Assembly (NCBI GenBank): GCA_002367235.1
Contig: DFBC01000150.1
Location: 1-20,854, forward strand
From: Cellvibrionales bacterium UBA3090
GTDB taxonomy: Bacteria; Pseudomonadota; Gammaproteobacteria; Pseudomonadales; Porticoccaceae
Direction: 5' to 3'
Length of the DNA stretch: 20,854 bases
A program made the translations under genes and the position numbers. A model generated the notes under the pieces. The model was not told the origin of the DNA. It was given only the letters and a program-made list of their open reading frames with translations, and searched no databases. Within the stretch, counting starts at the first letter, position 1. Every line of letters begins with the position of its first letter. This document shows, piece after piece, positions 1 through 7,395 of this stretch.

Positions 1-163
1 ATGGGTTGAAGCCGATCTGTTCCAAATGGAAGCACTCCTTCCTGGTAACAACATCGTTGGTCCAGCCGTTATTGAATCTGATGCGACTACCTATGTAGTA
101 CCGACTGGTTTCTCTACCTTCCTGGATGAGCACCGTCTGTTCCACCTGGTTGAAGAAGACTAA
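1..163 (+). CDS. acxA: Acetone carboxylase beta subunit, C-terminal end (partial)
   Basis: The reading frame is open from base 2 to the TAA at 161-163 and gives about 53 residues, starting WVEADLF and ending HLVEED. The stretch GPAVIESDATTYVVP is typical of the C-terminal end of HyuA/hydantoinase-A-like proteins, where 'GPAVIE...TT.VVP.G' is a family signature. In acetone carboxylase this beta subunit binds ATP and phosphorylates the substrates. The identity rests mainly on the two following genes, which clearly encode the alpha and gamma subunits in the order acxA-acxB-acxC known from Xanthobacter. A 64-bp gap separates it from acxB. The start, the promoter and any activator gene such as acxR lie outside the window. 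Acetophenone carboxylase or another HyuA is less likely because of acxC. Confidence 0.85.
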   Translation, partial: WVEADLFQMEALLPGNNIVGPAVIESDATTYVVPTGFSTFLDEHRLFHLVEED

Positions 164-227
164 GGTCAAGGCATCTAAAAGATTGTTTACGTCAATTACA
201 TAGACGAAAAGATACAGAGGATAACAA

Positions 228-2555
228 ATGACAATTTTACAAAGCCTCGAAGGGGCACAATTGGGCAAACTGTTAAGAAACGGTATGTCTCTGGATGATT
301 ACCGTAACGGCATTCTGGCTCGTTCAGCAGAAACTGGTCACTACAACGGTATTAAAACTCTGGAATTTAAAGAAAGAGACCCAATCGGTTACGAGCGTAT
401 TTTCTCAAAGGTTCGTGCTGGTCTGGTTAACTCTCGTGAAGTTGCTAAGAAGATTGCAGCGTCTCCAATTGTTGAGCAGGAAGGTGAGTTGTGTTTCACC
501 CTGTACAACGTAGCTGGTGACTGTGTTGCTACTTCTACTGGTATTATCATTCACGTTGGTACCATGGGTGCTGCGATCAAATATATGATCCAGAACAACT
601 GGGAACTGAACCCTGGCATCAACGATGGTGACATGTTCACTAACAACGATTGCCAAACTGGTAACGTTCACCCTTGCGATATCGCGACTATTGTTCCTAT
701 CTTCTTCGAAGGACACTTGGTTGCATGGGTAGGTGGTGTAACTCACGTAATCGATACTGGTGCTGTTGGTCCTGGTTCCATGTCAAACGGTCAGATCCAA
801 CGCTTCGGTGACGGTCTGCAAATTACTTGTCGTAAGACGGGTGTTAATGACACCCCTCTGCGCGATTGGTTGCACGAAAGCCAGCGTAACGTTCGTACTG
901 TTAAATACTGGATTCTCGATGAGAAAACCCGTATTGCTGGTACTCACATGATTCGTGAAATGGTTCAAGAAACCATCGCTGACGAAGGTATTGAGGCCTG
1001 GGAACAGTTCTCCTTGGAAGTAATTGAAGATGGTCGTCGTGGTCTGGTTAGCCGGATTAAGGCAATGACTATTCCAGGTACTATCAAAACTGTTGCATTC
1101 GTAGACGTTCCTTACACTCACCCAGACGTGAATGTACCTTCTCCGTTTGCAAAAATTGACACTATCATGCACGCACCTTGCGAAATCACCGTTAAGCCTG
1201 ACGCTACCTGGCGTTTAGACTTTGAAGGTTGTAGTCGTTGGGGCTGGCACACGTATAACGCTAACCCCACAGCGTTTACTTCTGGTATTTGGGTAATGAT
1301 GACCCAGAGCCTTGTGCCTACAGAGCGTATTAACGATGGTGCTCGTTACGCAACTCAGTTCCGTCTACCTAAGGGTACTTGGACTAACCCGGATGACCGT
1401 CGTACAGCTCACGCTGATGCATGGCACTTCCTGGTTTCTTCTTGGAGTTCTTTGTGGCGCGCAATCAGCCGTTCTTACTTCGGTCGTGGTTACCTGGAAG
1501 AAGTTAACTCTGGTAACTCTAACCCTTGTAACTGGCTACAAGGCGGTGGTATCAACCAAGACGGCGAAATTCACGCTGTAAACAGCTTCGAAACAGCTGC
1601 TTGTGGTACCGGTGCTTGTGCTATGAAAGATGGCTTGAACAACGCCGCTGCGATCTGGAACCCTGAAGGTGATATGGGTGATATCGAGATCTGGGAACTG
1701 GCTGAGCCACTGCTGTACTTGGGTCGTACTCAGAAAACTAACTCCGGTGGTTACGGTAAGTACCGCGGTGGTTTAGGTTTTGAGACCCTGCGTATGGTAT
1801 GGGGTTCTCATGACTGGACTATGTTCTTCATGGGTAACGGCTACATGAACAGTGACTGGGGTCTGATGGGTGGTTACCCAGCAGCGACTGGTTACCGTTT
1901 TGAAGCTCACAACACTGGCCTGCTGGACAGAATTAAAGAAGGCAAGTCAATTCCACTGGGTGAAGATTTGAACCCAGATGATCGTGAGTGGGAAAAACAC
2001 CTTGGACCAGACGCTGAAGTTAAGCGTGACAAGCAGTGTATTACTACTGAAGCAATCTTCGAAAATGGCGATCTGTACCTGAACTACCTCCGTGGTGGTC
2101 CTGGTTTCGGTGATCCTCTGGATCGTACACACGCTAAGATTCAAGAAGATCTTAACGAAAACTACGTACTTCCTGAGTTCGCTAAGAAAATCTACGGTGT
2201 TGTATACACTCAAGATAACGAAGGTGTTTACACTGTTGATTCAGAGAAAACATCAGCTCGTCAAGCTGAAATCAAAGAAGAGCGTAAAGCCCGCAGTGTT
2301 CCTGTTCGTGAGTGGATGGAAACTGAGCGTGCCAAGATCCTTGATCTCGACGCTTCTCCACAAGTACAGCAAATGTTTGCTTCCAGCTTCGCGCTGTCTG
2401 AGCCCTTCCTGAATGAATTTAAAACATTCTGGGATCTGCCAGCCGATTGGGATCTGAAAGAATCAAGCCTGGGTATCCCCATGTTTGGCTCTGACGTGAC
2501 TATGGATATCAGCGAAATGCCGGACTGTAAGCCCGTCATTATGACTGAAGAATAA
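228..2555 (+). CDS. acxB: Acetone carboxylase alpha subunit (HyuB family)
   Basis: At 775 residues this has the length of the alpha subunit of Xanthobacter acetone carboxylase (about 776). The complex converts acetone, bicarbonate and ATP to acetoacetate, AMP and phosphates in the cytoplasm. The hydantoinase-B/oxoprolinase core is visible as N139-N-D...G-N-V-H148-P-C-D151 followed by T-H173-V-I-D176-T-G. His148, Asp151 and His173 are my candidates for the Mn ligands; I recall a His/Asp/His triad at nearly the same numbers in the crystallised enzyme, but could not check. A further Gly-rich stretch, GGYGKYRGGLGFE, is typical of the family. The start is firm: AGAGG at 216-220 sits 7 bases before the ATG. 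Codon use is strongly skewed to GGT, CGT, GCT, CTG and AAC, unlike the genes after 3400, which implies very high expression. acxC follows after 88 bp. Confidence 0.95.
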   Translation: MTILQSLEGAQLGKLLRNGMSLDDYRNGILARSAETGHYNGIKTLEFKERDPIGYERIFSKVRAGLVNSREVAKKIAASPIVEQEGELCFTLYNVAGDCVATSTGIIIHVGTMGAAIKYMIQNNWELNPGINDGDMFTNNDCQTGNVHPCDIATIVPIFFEGHLVAWVGGVTHVIDTGAVGPGSMSNGQIQRFGDGLQITCRKTGVNDTPLRDWLHESQRNVRTVKYWILDEKTRIAGTHMIREMVQETIADEGIEAWEQFSLEVIEDGRRGLVSRIKAMTIPGTIKTVAFVDVPYTHPDVNVPSPFAKIDTIMHAPCEITVKPDATWRLDFEGCSRWGWHTYNANPTAFTSGIWVMMTQSLVPTERINDGARYATQFRLPKGTWTNPDDRRTAHADAWHFLVSSWSSLWRAISRSYFGRGYLEEVNSGNSNPCNWLQGGGINQDGEIHAVNSFETAACGTGACAMKDGLNNAAAIWNPEGDMGDIEIWELAEPLLYLGRTQKTNSGGYGKYRGGLGFETLRMVWGSHDWTMFFMGNGYMNSDWGLMGGYPAATGYRFEAHNTGLLDRIKEGKSIPLGEDLNPDDREWEKHLGPDAEVKRDKQCITTEAIFENGDLYLNYLRGGPGFGDPLDRTHAKIQEDLNENYVLPEFAKKIYGVVYTQDNEGVYTVDSEKTSARQAEIKEERKARSVPVREWMETERAKILDLDASPQVQQMFASSFALSEPFLNEFKTFWDLPADWDLKESSLGIPMFGSDVTMDISEMPDCKPVIMTEE

Positions 2556-2576
2556 GCGCTTACTTGGCCTTTGAGC

Positions 2577-2605
2577 GGAGTGGTTACAGTGTTCTGTGCC
2601 ACTCC
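2577..2605 (+). ncRNA. Intercistronic hairpin between acxB and acxC
   Basis: GGAGTGG (2577-2583) pairs perfectly with CCACTCC (2599-2605). Inside it ACAG (2586-2589) pairs with CTGT (2594-2597) around a TGTT loop, with TT opposite G as the internal mismatch. The stem lies in the 88-bp gap between the acxB stop and the acxC start. No T run follows, so it is not an intrinsic terminator. A role in mRNA processing, stability or subunit stoichiometry is inference. Confidence 0.55.
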
Positions 2606-2643
2606 ATCACTGACGAATTGATCGAATATAAGAGAATTTAGAT

Positions 2644-3144
2644 ATGTCTACATATACTAAGAAGCAGGTTCATGACCTGGTAGAAGGAACTCTTGATTGG
2701 GATTCCGTCCACAAAATGCTTTCCATGCCTAAAGATAAAGAGCGTTACTCTTTATACATGGAAGTGCTTCAGGATAAAGCTACATACGACCATAAAATCA
2801 TTTTGGCGTTGGGCCCACACCTGAACCTTGTTGAGAAAACTGATGGCGGCGATATCGTTGCTATGTGTGATTGTGGTCATGATTTTGGTGACTACAAGAA
2901 CAACTGGAAGCTGGGTGCTAACATTTATGTCCGTGATACTGCGGAAAAAATGGACGAAGTTTACCCACGTTTGATGGCTCCAGACACTACTTGGCAGGTA
3001 TACCGTGAGTATTCTTGCCCAAGCTGTGGTTCTATGCTTGACATCGAAGCTCCAACTCCTTGGTATCCAGTAATGCATGACTTCCAGCCAGACTTGAAGA
3101 CCTTCTTCGAGTGGTTGGAACTGCCTGCTCCTGCTAAGATCTAA
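2644..3144 (+). CDS. acxC: Acetone carboxylase gamma subunit (zinc-binding)
   Basis: The 166-residue product matches the gamma subunit length of characterised acetone carboxylases (about 168). This subunit is specific to acetone and related ketone carboxylases and is what separates them from plain HyuAB hydantoinases. A zinc site is visible: C75-D-C77-G-H79 in the middle and C125-P-S-C128-G near the end. The remainder is rich in aromatic and acidic residues. The ATG at 2644 follows a modest AGAG at 2631-2634. The gene shares the highly expressed codon pattern of acxB, consistent with equimolar subunits in an (alpha-beta-gamma)2 complex. It ends 20 bases before a strong terminator, so it is the last gene of the acx transcript. 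Confidence 0.95.
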   Translation: MSTYTKKQVHDLVEGTLDWDSVHKMLSMPKDKERYSLYMEVLQDKATYDHKIILALGPHLNLVEKTDGGDIVAMCDCGHDFGDYKNNWKLGANIYVRDTAEKMDEVYPRLMAPDTTWQVYREYSCPSCGSMLDIEAPTPWYPVMHDFQPDLKTFFEWLELPAPAKI

Positions 3145-3164
3145 GAAGTTGTAAAGTAGTACTG

Positions 3165-3198
3165 GGTCCCGGCCTTTGGCCGGGACCTATCTATTTTA
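3165..3198 (+). terminator. Intrinsic terminator of the acx operon
   Basis: GGTCCCGGCC (3165-3174), loop TTT, GGCCGGGACC (3178-3187) form a perfect 10-bp GC-rich stem. The T-rich tail tatctatttta follows. It starts 20 bases after the acxC stop. Confidence 0.88.
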
Positions 3199-3423
3199 GG
3201 GGTGTCAAAATTTTTAAACTGGACTCGGTTTATCACCTTTCTTATTTATTTTCTTTACGTTCGTTAGTAAATATTTAACCCTCACAAGGGCCGGTCTAGC
3301 ATGTTTTTAGCCACGATGCTGGTTAGAAATATTTATCCCACTATCCATTGAAATATTGCCAGTCATCCCAACATTATTGGTTAGATTGGTTAACCGTACT
3401 TTACGAGTGTTGAGGAGAATATA
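3199..3423 (+). promoter_or_regulatory. Leader and promoter region of the secB-like gene
   Basis: This AT-rich gap follows the acx terminator and holds no convincing ORF. It should carry the promoter of the next gene, since the terminator separates it from acx. A weak sigma-70-like pair is TTGAAA (3348-3353), an 18-base spacer and CATTAT (3372-3377). AGGAG at 3413-3417, 6 bases before the ATG at 3424, is a good ribosome binding site. GGTTAACC near 3388-3395 is a short palindrome of unknown meaning. I saw no sigma-54 -24/-12 element. Confidence 0.35.
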
Positions 3424-3858
3424 ATGTCTAAAGAGAAAAAAGAGCCGCATTTTTCAATGCAGAAAATCTATATAAAGAAAAGTATTTTTGAATCACCTAA
3501 TTCAGCAAGTGTGTTTGGTACAGACTGGAAGCCAGAAACCACGCTGGATCTTAATATCACGCACAACACTATTGATGACAATCGATACGAGGTTACTCTG
3601 TCGGTTGAGGTAACAGCAAAGAATGAAGAGATCGCTGCATTTAATTTGATCGTTGATCAAGCGGCGATGTTTATTATTTCAGGGTTTCCTGAAGACCGTC
3701 TGGATGAAGCATTGAACTCCGCGTGCCCATCAATCATGTTCCCATACCTTCGCGAAACAGTGGATCATACGTTGCTTAAAGCCGGTTATCCGCCACTGAT
3801 GCTTGCACCAATTAACTTTGATGCAATGTATAAGGAAAAGAAAGCAAGAGCCCACTAA
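3424..3858 (+). CDS. secB: SecB-family chaperone (probable paralogue)
   Basis: The 144-residue product aligns by eye along the SecB fold. FSMQKIYIKKSIFESPN near the N-terminus matches E. coli FQIQRIYTKDISFEAPN. Further matches are VF..DWKPE..LDL, the ISGF loop, CPSIMFPYLRETV for CPNILFPYAREC, and LAPINFDAMY for LAPVNFDALF. SecB forms a cytoplasmic tetramer that keeps preproteins unfolded and hands them to SecA. Two things are odd. The neighbours are acxC and a gamma-glutamyltransferase, not the grxC/gpsA context common for secB. The C-terminal tail is short and basic (YKEKKARAH) where E. coli SecB has a longer acidic SecA-binding tail. Codon use is ordinary, with no strong bias. It may be a second SecB with its own client set; whether another copy exists cannot be seen here. 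The start is supported by AGGAG at 6 bases. Confidence 0.88.
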   Translation: MSKEKKEPHFSMQKIYIKKSIFESPNSASVFGTDWKPETTLDLNITHNTIDDNRYEVTLSVEVTAKNEEIAAFNLIVDQAAMFIISGFPEDRLDEALNSACPSIMFPYLRETVDHTLLKAGYPPLMLAPINFDAMYKEKKARAH

Positions 3859-3880
3859 CAGGGACTCCTTGAATCTAAGA

Positions 3881-3912
3881 AATGATGTCGAGCGCCTCGC
3901 TTCGGCATCATT
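3881..3912 (+). terminator. Hairpin after the secB-like gene
   Basis: AATGATG (3881-3887) pairs with CATCATT (3906-3912). A further stem T-CGA-GCG / CGC-(T)-TCG-G pairs inside around a CCT loop, with one bulged T. It begins 22 bases after the stop codon. There is no T run, so it may be a weak or factor-dependent terminator or a 3'-end stabiliser. Confidence 0.45.
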
Positions 3913-4123
3913 AATTAGCTGCCTACTAATATTTATTACCAGTCCTCCCCTTCTATCACACATGTTTTAAAAGCCAGTACGTAGCGTAATTATCTACGTC
4001 TTCCGGTTTTACCCTGTCACTCAGTTCCCGATATATGTTGGTTTTAGCCATTATGTCTAACTATCGCTATTATCCTATACCTTAAGTAATAGACTCGATT
4101 CAGAAACCACAGGGTGTTTGTAT
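3913..4123 (+). other. Intergenic region before the gamma-glutamyltransferase gene
   Basis: About 210 bp with no believable ORF. A small 6-bp stem, ACGTAG / CTACGT, lies near 3980-4001. The promoter of the downstream gene should be here, but no hexamer pair stands out. AGGG at 4111-4114 lies 9 bases before the ATG at 4124. Confidence 0.35.
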
Positions 4124-5680
4124 ATGTCTAGCGTTAAGGGTGCTGTTGCTGCTGGGCACCCAATGACTGCTGCAGCCGCTGAAGAAATTTTGCATGACGG
4201 GGGAAATGCCTTTGATGCAATTGTTGCGGCACACTTCTGCGCCTGTGTCACTGAGCCTGTGTTGGCATCGCTTGCAGGCGGTGGCTATATGCTGGCAAAG
4301 CAAGCAAGCTCCGAGGCGCAGCTGTATGATTTTTTTGTACAAACACCTCGCTCTAAAAAGAATATAACCCCAGATTTTTTCCCTATATCAGCTGATTTCG
4401 GCACAGTATCTCAGGAGTTCCACATAGGTCTGGGCTCTATTGCTGTGCCCGGTTCGGTAAGGGGCATGTTTGAGATTCACCGCGATCTATGTTCATTGCC
4501 CGTAAGTCGGTTAATCGAGCCGGCAATTAGAGCTGCACAGAATGGTGTGAGGTTTAGCCACCTACAGGCAAAAATATTTAATATTGTCAGTCCCATTTAT
4601 TCCTCAACGTCCGAGGCAAGAAAAACCTATGCCAGTCCCAGAGATGCCAACCAGTTGGTCAGAGAAAACGATCAGCTAAAACAATCGAAACTGGCAGAGA
4701 CTCTGGAGGGGCTAGCGAGGGAGGGCGAAAAATTATTTTACGAGGGTGAAATCGCACATAAAATTCAACAGCTGTGTCTCGATGGCGGCTACATAACGGC
4801 TGCAGACTTAACAAACTATCGGGTGGTACGTAGAAAGCCCCTAAAACTAAAGTACCGCGATGCCATGTTATTCACTAATCCACCTCCGTCATCGGGGGGT
4901 ATTTTAATCGCGTTGGCACTGAAACTGCTGGAGCAGAAACAGCTAACCGATATGGACGTTGGCGGTCACGATCACCTGGATTTACTCGTCAGGGTCATGG
5001 CGGAAACTAATCAGGCCCGTCTTGATATGCTTTGTTCCGGTGGCGATGGTTTAGCGGAGCATCTGTTGGATGCCAAGTATTTAACCCACTATAAACAACA
5101 AGTAGCAAAACGGGCCCGTTGTTTAAGGGGCACTACCCATATCAGTGTTATGGATAGCCAGGGTAATGCCGCGGCTATGACCGTGAGTAATGGCGAAGGT
5201 TGCGGCCACATGGTGCCAAATACGGGGATAATGTTGAACAATATGCTGGGTGAGGAAGATATAAACCCAGCGGGTTTCCATGCTTGGTCAGAAAATCAAC
5301 GAATGACGTCAATGATGTCTCCGACACTATTGGAGTTAAACAAAGAGGGTGTTGATCCGGTCTCTGTTGCACTGGGTTCTGGTGGGTCGAACCGAATACG
5401 CACGGCGATCCTTCAGGTCATTAGTAATTTAGTTGATTTCGGTATGTCGCCAGAGCAGGCCGTGTTGGCGTCGCGTATTCACTATGAGAATGAAATATTA
5501 AATATAGAGCCGGGGTTCGAGGTGAGTCAGCTGGATGGTTTAAAAGGCGATTACCCGATGCAAGAACGCTGGCACGAGAAGAATCTATTTTTCGGCGGCG
5601 TTCACACGGTTGAATATGATGGCCGGGATTTTCATGGGGTGGGCGACCCGCGCAGAGAGGGCGTGGGTATCATTGTTTAA
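4124..5680 (+). CDS. Gamma-glutamyltransferase-family Ntn-hydrolase without signal peptide
   Basis: The 518-residue product is a member of the gamma-glutamyltransferase family: autocleaving enzymes that remove or transfer the gamma-glutamyl group of glutathione-like substrates. AGHPMTAAAAEEILHDGGNAFDA is the usual N-terminal pattern. The cleavage and nucleophile site is RG-T337-T-H-I-S-V, where Thr337 would become the first residue of the small subunit. PNTGIMLNN, SMMSPTL and GSGGSNRI.TA.LQ follow in the expected order. A TTG at 4118 is in frame, but AGGG at 4111-4114 fits the ATG at 4124 better. Unlike E. coli Ggt there is no signal sequence, so the enzyme is probably cytoplasmic. The exact substrate is uncertain; related acylases share the fold. 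Codon use includes many AGG, AGA and ATA, in sharp contrast to acxBC. It is convergent with rsmE across 49 bp. Confidence 0.85.
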   Translation: MSSVKGAVAAGHPMTAAAAEEILHDGGNAFDAIVAAHFCACVTEPVLASLAGGGYMLAKQASSEAQLYDFFVQTPRSKKNITPDFFPISADFGTVSQEFHIGLGSIAVPGSVRGMFEIHRDLCSLPVSRLIEPAIRAAQNGVRFSHLQAKIFNIVSPIYSSTSEARKTYASPRDANQLVRENDQLKQSKLAETLEGLAREGEKLFYEGEIAHKIQQLCLDGGYITAADLTNYRVVRRKPLKLKYRDAMLFTNPPPSSGGILIALALKLLEQKQLTDMDVGGHDHLDLLVRVMAETNQARLDMLCSGGDGLAEHLLDAKYLTHYKQQVAKRARCLRGTTHISVMDSQGNAAAMTVSNGEGCGHMVPNTGIMLNNMLGEEDINPAGFHAWSENQRMTSMMSPTLLELNKEGVDPVSVALGSGGSNRIRTAILQVISNLVDFGMSPEQAVLASRIHYENEILNIEPGFEVSQLDGLKGDYPMQERWHEKNLFFGGVHTVEYDGRDFHGVGDPRREGVGIIV

Positions 5681-5729
5681 CCGGGTTGAAAATATTTAGT
5701 GATAACCCTCGTCAAATACAACCACAAGG

Positions 5730-6464
5730 TTATTGATAATCTCCCCAGAGCGATTGCAGAATACTGATGGCAACGATAGGTGCGGTCTCTGTACGCAATA
5801 CCCTGGGGCCAAGTGTTAACGCTGTGAAGCCCGATTTCTCTGCCAATAAAATTTCCTGAGAACTCAGCCCACCCTCCGGGCCAATTAGCATGGCTGCGCT
5901 GGAGATTTGCTGGGCACCAAGTTCACGAATTGTCTGTTGGCTGCGATGATGCAGCACCAATTTCTTTTCAGCCTCGGTGGTTGAAAGCCATTCACTGAGC
6001 AGTGATGGCTGGTGAAGTATCGGGAGTTGAGTGCGGTAGCATTGTTCGCAGGCGCTGATGCCGACTTGGCTCCAATGCCGCATTTTCTTTTCCGAGCGGT
6101 CTCCCTTGAGTTTCACTTCGGTTCGTTCGGTATAGAGGGGGGTGATTTCTGTGGCGCCCGCTTCGGTTGCTTTTTGAATGACCCAATCCATTCTGTCACC
6201 ACGGGAGAGCCCTATACCTAAGTGAATTTTTAGGGGTGATTCGCGGTCGACATTGGTGAAGCTGGAGATGTCAGCGGTAACTTGTTTGTTATTGCACTGC
6301 TTCAAGGTGGCAAGATATTCACCACCTGAACCATTGAATAGAGTGACGGGCTCGCCTGGTTTAAGTCGCAATACCGTGGCCAAATGACGGGCTGATATTG
6401 CGTCCAGCATTACCTCCTCGCCAGTGGCCAAAGGTTGGTCGGTATAAACCCGAATTTCACGCAT
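5730..6464 (-). CDS. rsmE: 16S rRNA (uracil-1498-N3)-methyltransferase RsmE
   Basis: The 244-residue product is RsmE, a SPOUT-class enzyme that uses SAM to methylate U1498 of 16S rRNA. The N-terminal PUA-like part contains R-H-L..VLR...G. The SAM-binding trefoil knot is seen as L193-I-G-P-E-G-G-L-S and L218-G-P-R-V-L-R-T-E-T-A-P. The usual CEQCGR motif reads CEQCYR here, a small deviation. AGGGA lies 7 bases before the ATG and overlaps the metF stop codon (TTAGGGA), with only 9 bases between the genes, so translation is probably coupled to metF. It is the last gene of the SAM-cycle operon and itself consumes SAM. Confidence 0.95.
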   Translation of the reverse strand: MREIRVYTDQPLATGEEVMLDAISARHLATVLRLKPGEPVTLFNGSGGEYLATLKQCNNKQVTADISSFTNVDRESPLKIHLGIGLSRGDRMDWVIQKATEAGATEITPLYTERTEVKLKGDRSEKKMRHWSQVGISACEQCYRTQLPILHQPSLLSEWLSTTEAEKKLVLHHRSQQTIRELGAQQISSAAMLIGPEGGLSSQEILLAEKSGFTALTLGPRVLRTETAPIVAISILQSLWGDYQ

Positions 6465-6473
6465 AAGCTTTCC

Positions 6474-7316
6474 CTAAGACGCCTCAGTAAAGCCCAGATT
6501 ACGGCATAGTGCGGCATTAGCCTCTACCTGATTCATTGTATAGAAATGTAGACCGGGCGCGCCATTGGCCAGCAGTTTCTCACAGAGGTTCGTCACGACT
6601 TCCAGGCCAAACGACTTGATGCTGTCCATATCATTCCCGTATTGCTGAAGTCGTTGGCGAATCCAGCGAGGAATATCTGCTCCACAGTTGTCGGAAAAGC
6701 GGATCAGATTCTGGTAGTTAATGATCGGCATAATGCCGGGGATAATCGGCTGGTCGATACCGGCTTTCAGGCATTGATCAACAAAATAAAAGTAGCTGTC
6801 GGTATTATAAAAGTACTGGGTAATGGCTCGACTGGCACCGGCTTCAAACTTTTTACCCAGCCAGTAGATATCTTTCTCGTAGCTCTCTGCCTCCGGATGG
6901 ATTTCCGGGTAGGCGGCGACTAATAGCTCAAAGGTGTCGCCAAAATGCTCACGGATAAAAGCCACCAATTCATTAGCATACACCAATTGTGCCGCATCAC
7001 CCATGCCAGAGGGTAGGTCGCCCCGCAGGGTAACAATGCGATTTATGCCGGCATTTTTATAGCTTTGCAGCAGTTCCAGAGCAGATTCTTTGCCATCCCC
7101 GCCAATGGACAGGTGTGGAGAGGCGCTGGAACCAGCGGCTTGAATCTCGAGGACAATATCGCGGGTGAATTCACGAGTAGAGCCACCGGCACCATAGGTG
7201 ACCGAAAAAAACTCGGGGTTGAATTTAGCCAGCTGGCTGCGTGTATTGCGGAGTTTTTCTCGACCTTCCGGTGTCTTTGGCGGGAAAAACTCAAAGCTCA
7301 AATGATGATTTTTCAT
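6474..7316 (-). CDS. metF: 5,10-methylenetetrahydrofolate reductase MetF
   Basis: The 280-residue product reduces 5,10-methylene-THF to 5-methyl-THF with FAD and NADH, providing the methyl group for methionine synthesis. The diagnostic F8-E-F-F-P-P-K-T is present, with Glu9 equivalent to the catalytic Glu28 of E. coli. S38-V-T-Y-G-A-G-G-S-T-R, L97-R-G-D-L-P (Asp100, flavin contact), PEIHPEA, TQYFYN and PGIMP follow in the normal order. The length is slightly below the E. coli protein (296), the difference being at the N-terminus. It lies 79 bp after ahcY, across a terminator-like hairpin, and 9 bp before rsmE. The ribosome binding site is weak (AAGAA type). Confidence 0.96.
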   Translation of the reverse strand: MKNHHLSFEFFPPKTPEGREKLRNTRSQLAKFNPEFFSVTYGAGGSTREFTRDIVLEIQAAGSSASPHLSIGGDGKESALELLQSYKNAGINRIVTLRGDLPSGMGDAAQLVYANELVAFIREHFGDTFELLVAAYPEIHPEAESYEKDIYWLGKKFEAGASRAITQYFYNTDSYFYFVDQCLKAGIDQPIIPGIMPIINYQNLIRFSDNCGADIPRWIRQRLQQYGNDMDSIKSFGLEVVTNLCEKLLANGAPGLHFYTMNQVEANAALCRNLGFTEAS

Positions 7317-7350
7317 AGTCTATTCTTTCTTTTTTACCACTAGTGCCTTA

Positions 7351-7386
7351 AAAAAGGTGTCGGAGCCTCCGCGTAGGAGGCTTCCG
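7351..7386 (-). terminator. Terminator/attenuator-like hairpin between ahcY and metF
   Basis: On the minus strand the stem formed by 7386-7376 and 7370-7361 has ten base pairs, one bulged T and a TACGC loop. Five bases later a run of six T (minus strand, about 7356-7351) follows. It starts 10 bases past the ahcY stop, inside an otherwise continuous operon, so it may partly stop transcription before metF. Confidence 0.65.
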
Positions 7387-7395
7387 GCAATTATT

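Noticed and set aside
405..746. 113-codon minus-strand ORF inside acxB
   Set aside because: It lies wholly within the strongly supported acxB; its openness is a by-product of the biased codon use of that gene. Similar antisense and out-of-frame ORFs in acxB and acxC were dropped for the same reason.
3199..3423. Sigma-54 promoter near the acx/secB boundary
   Set aside because: acx operons can be sigma-54 dependent, but no GG-N10-GC element with the right context is visible here, and the acx promoter itself lies left of the window.
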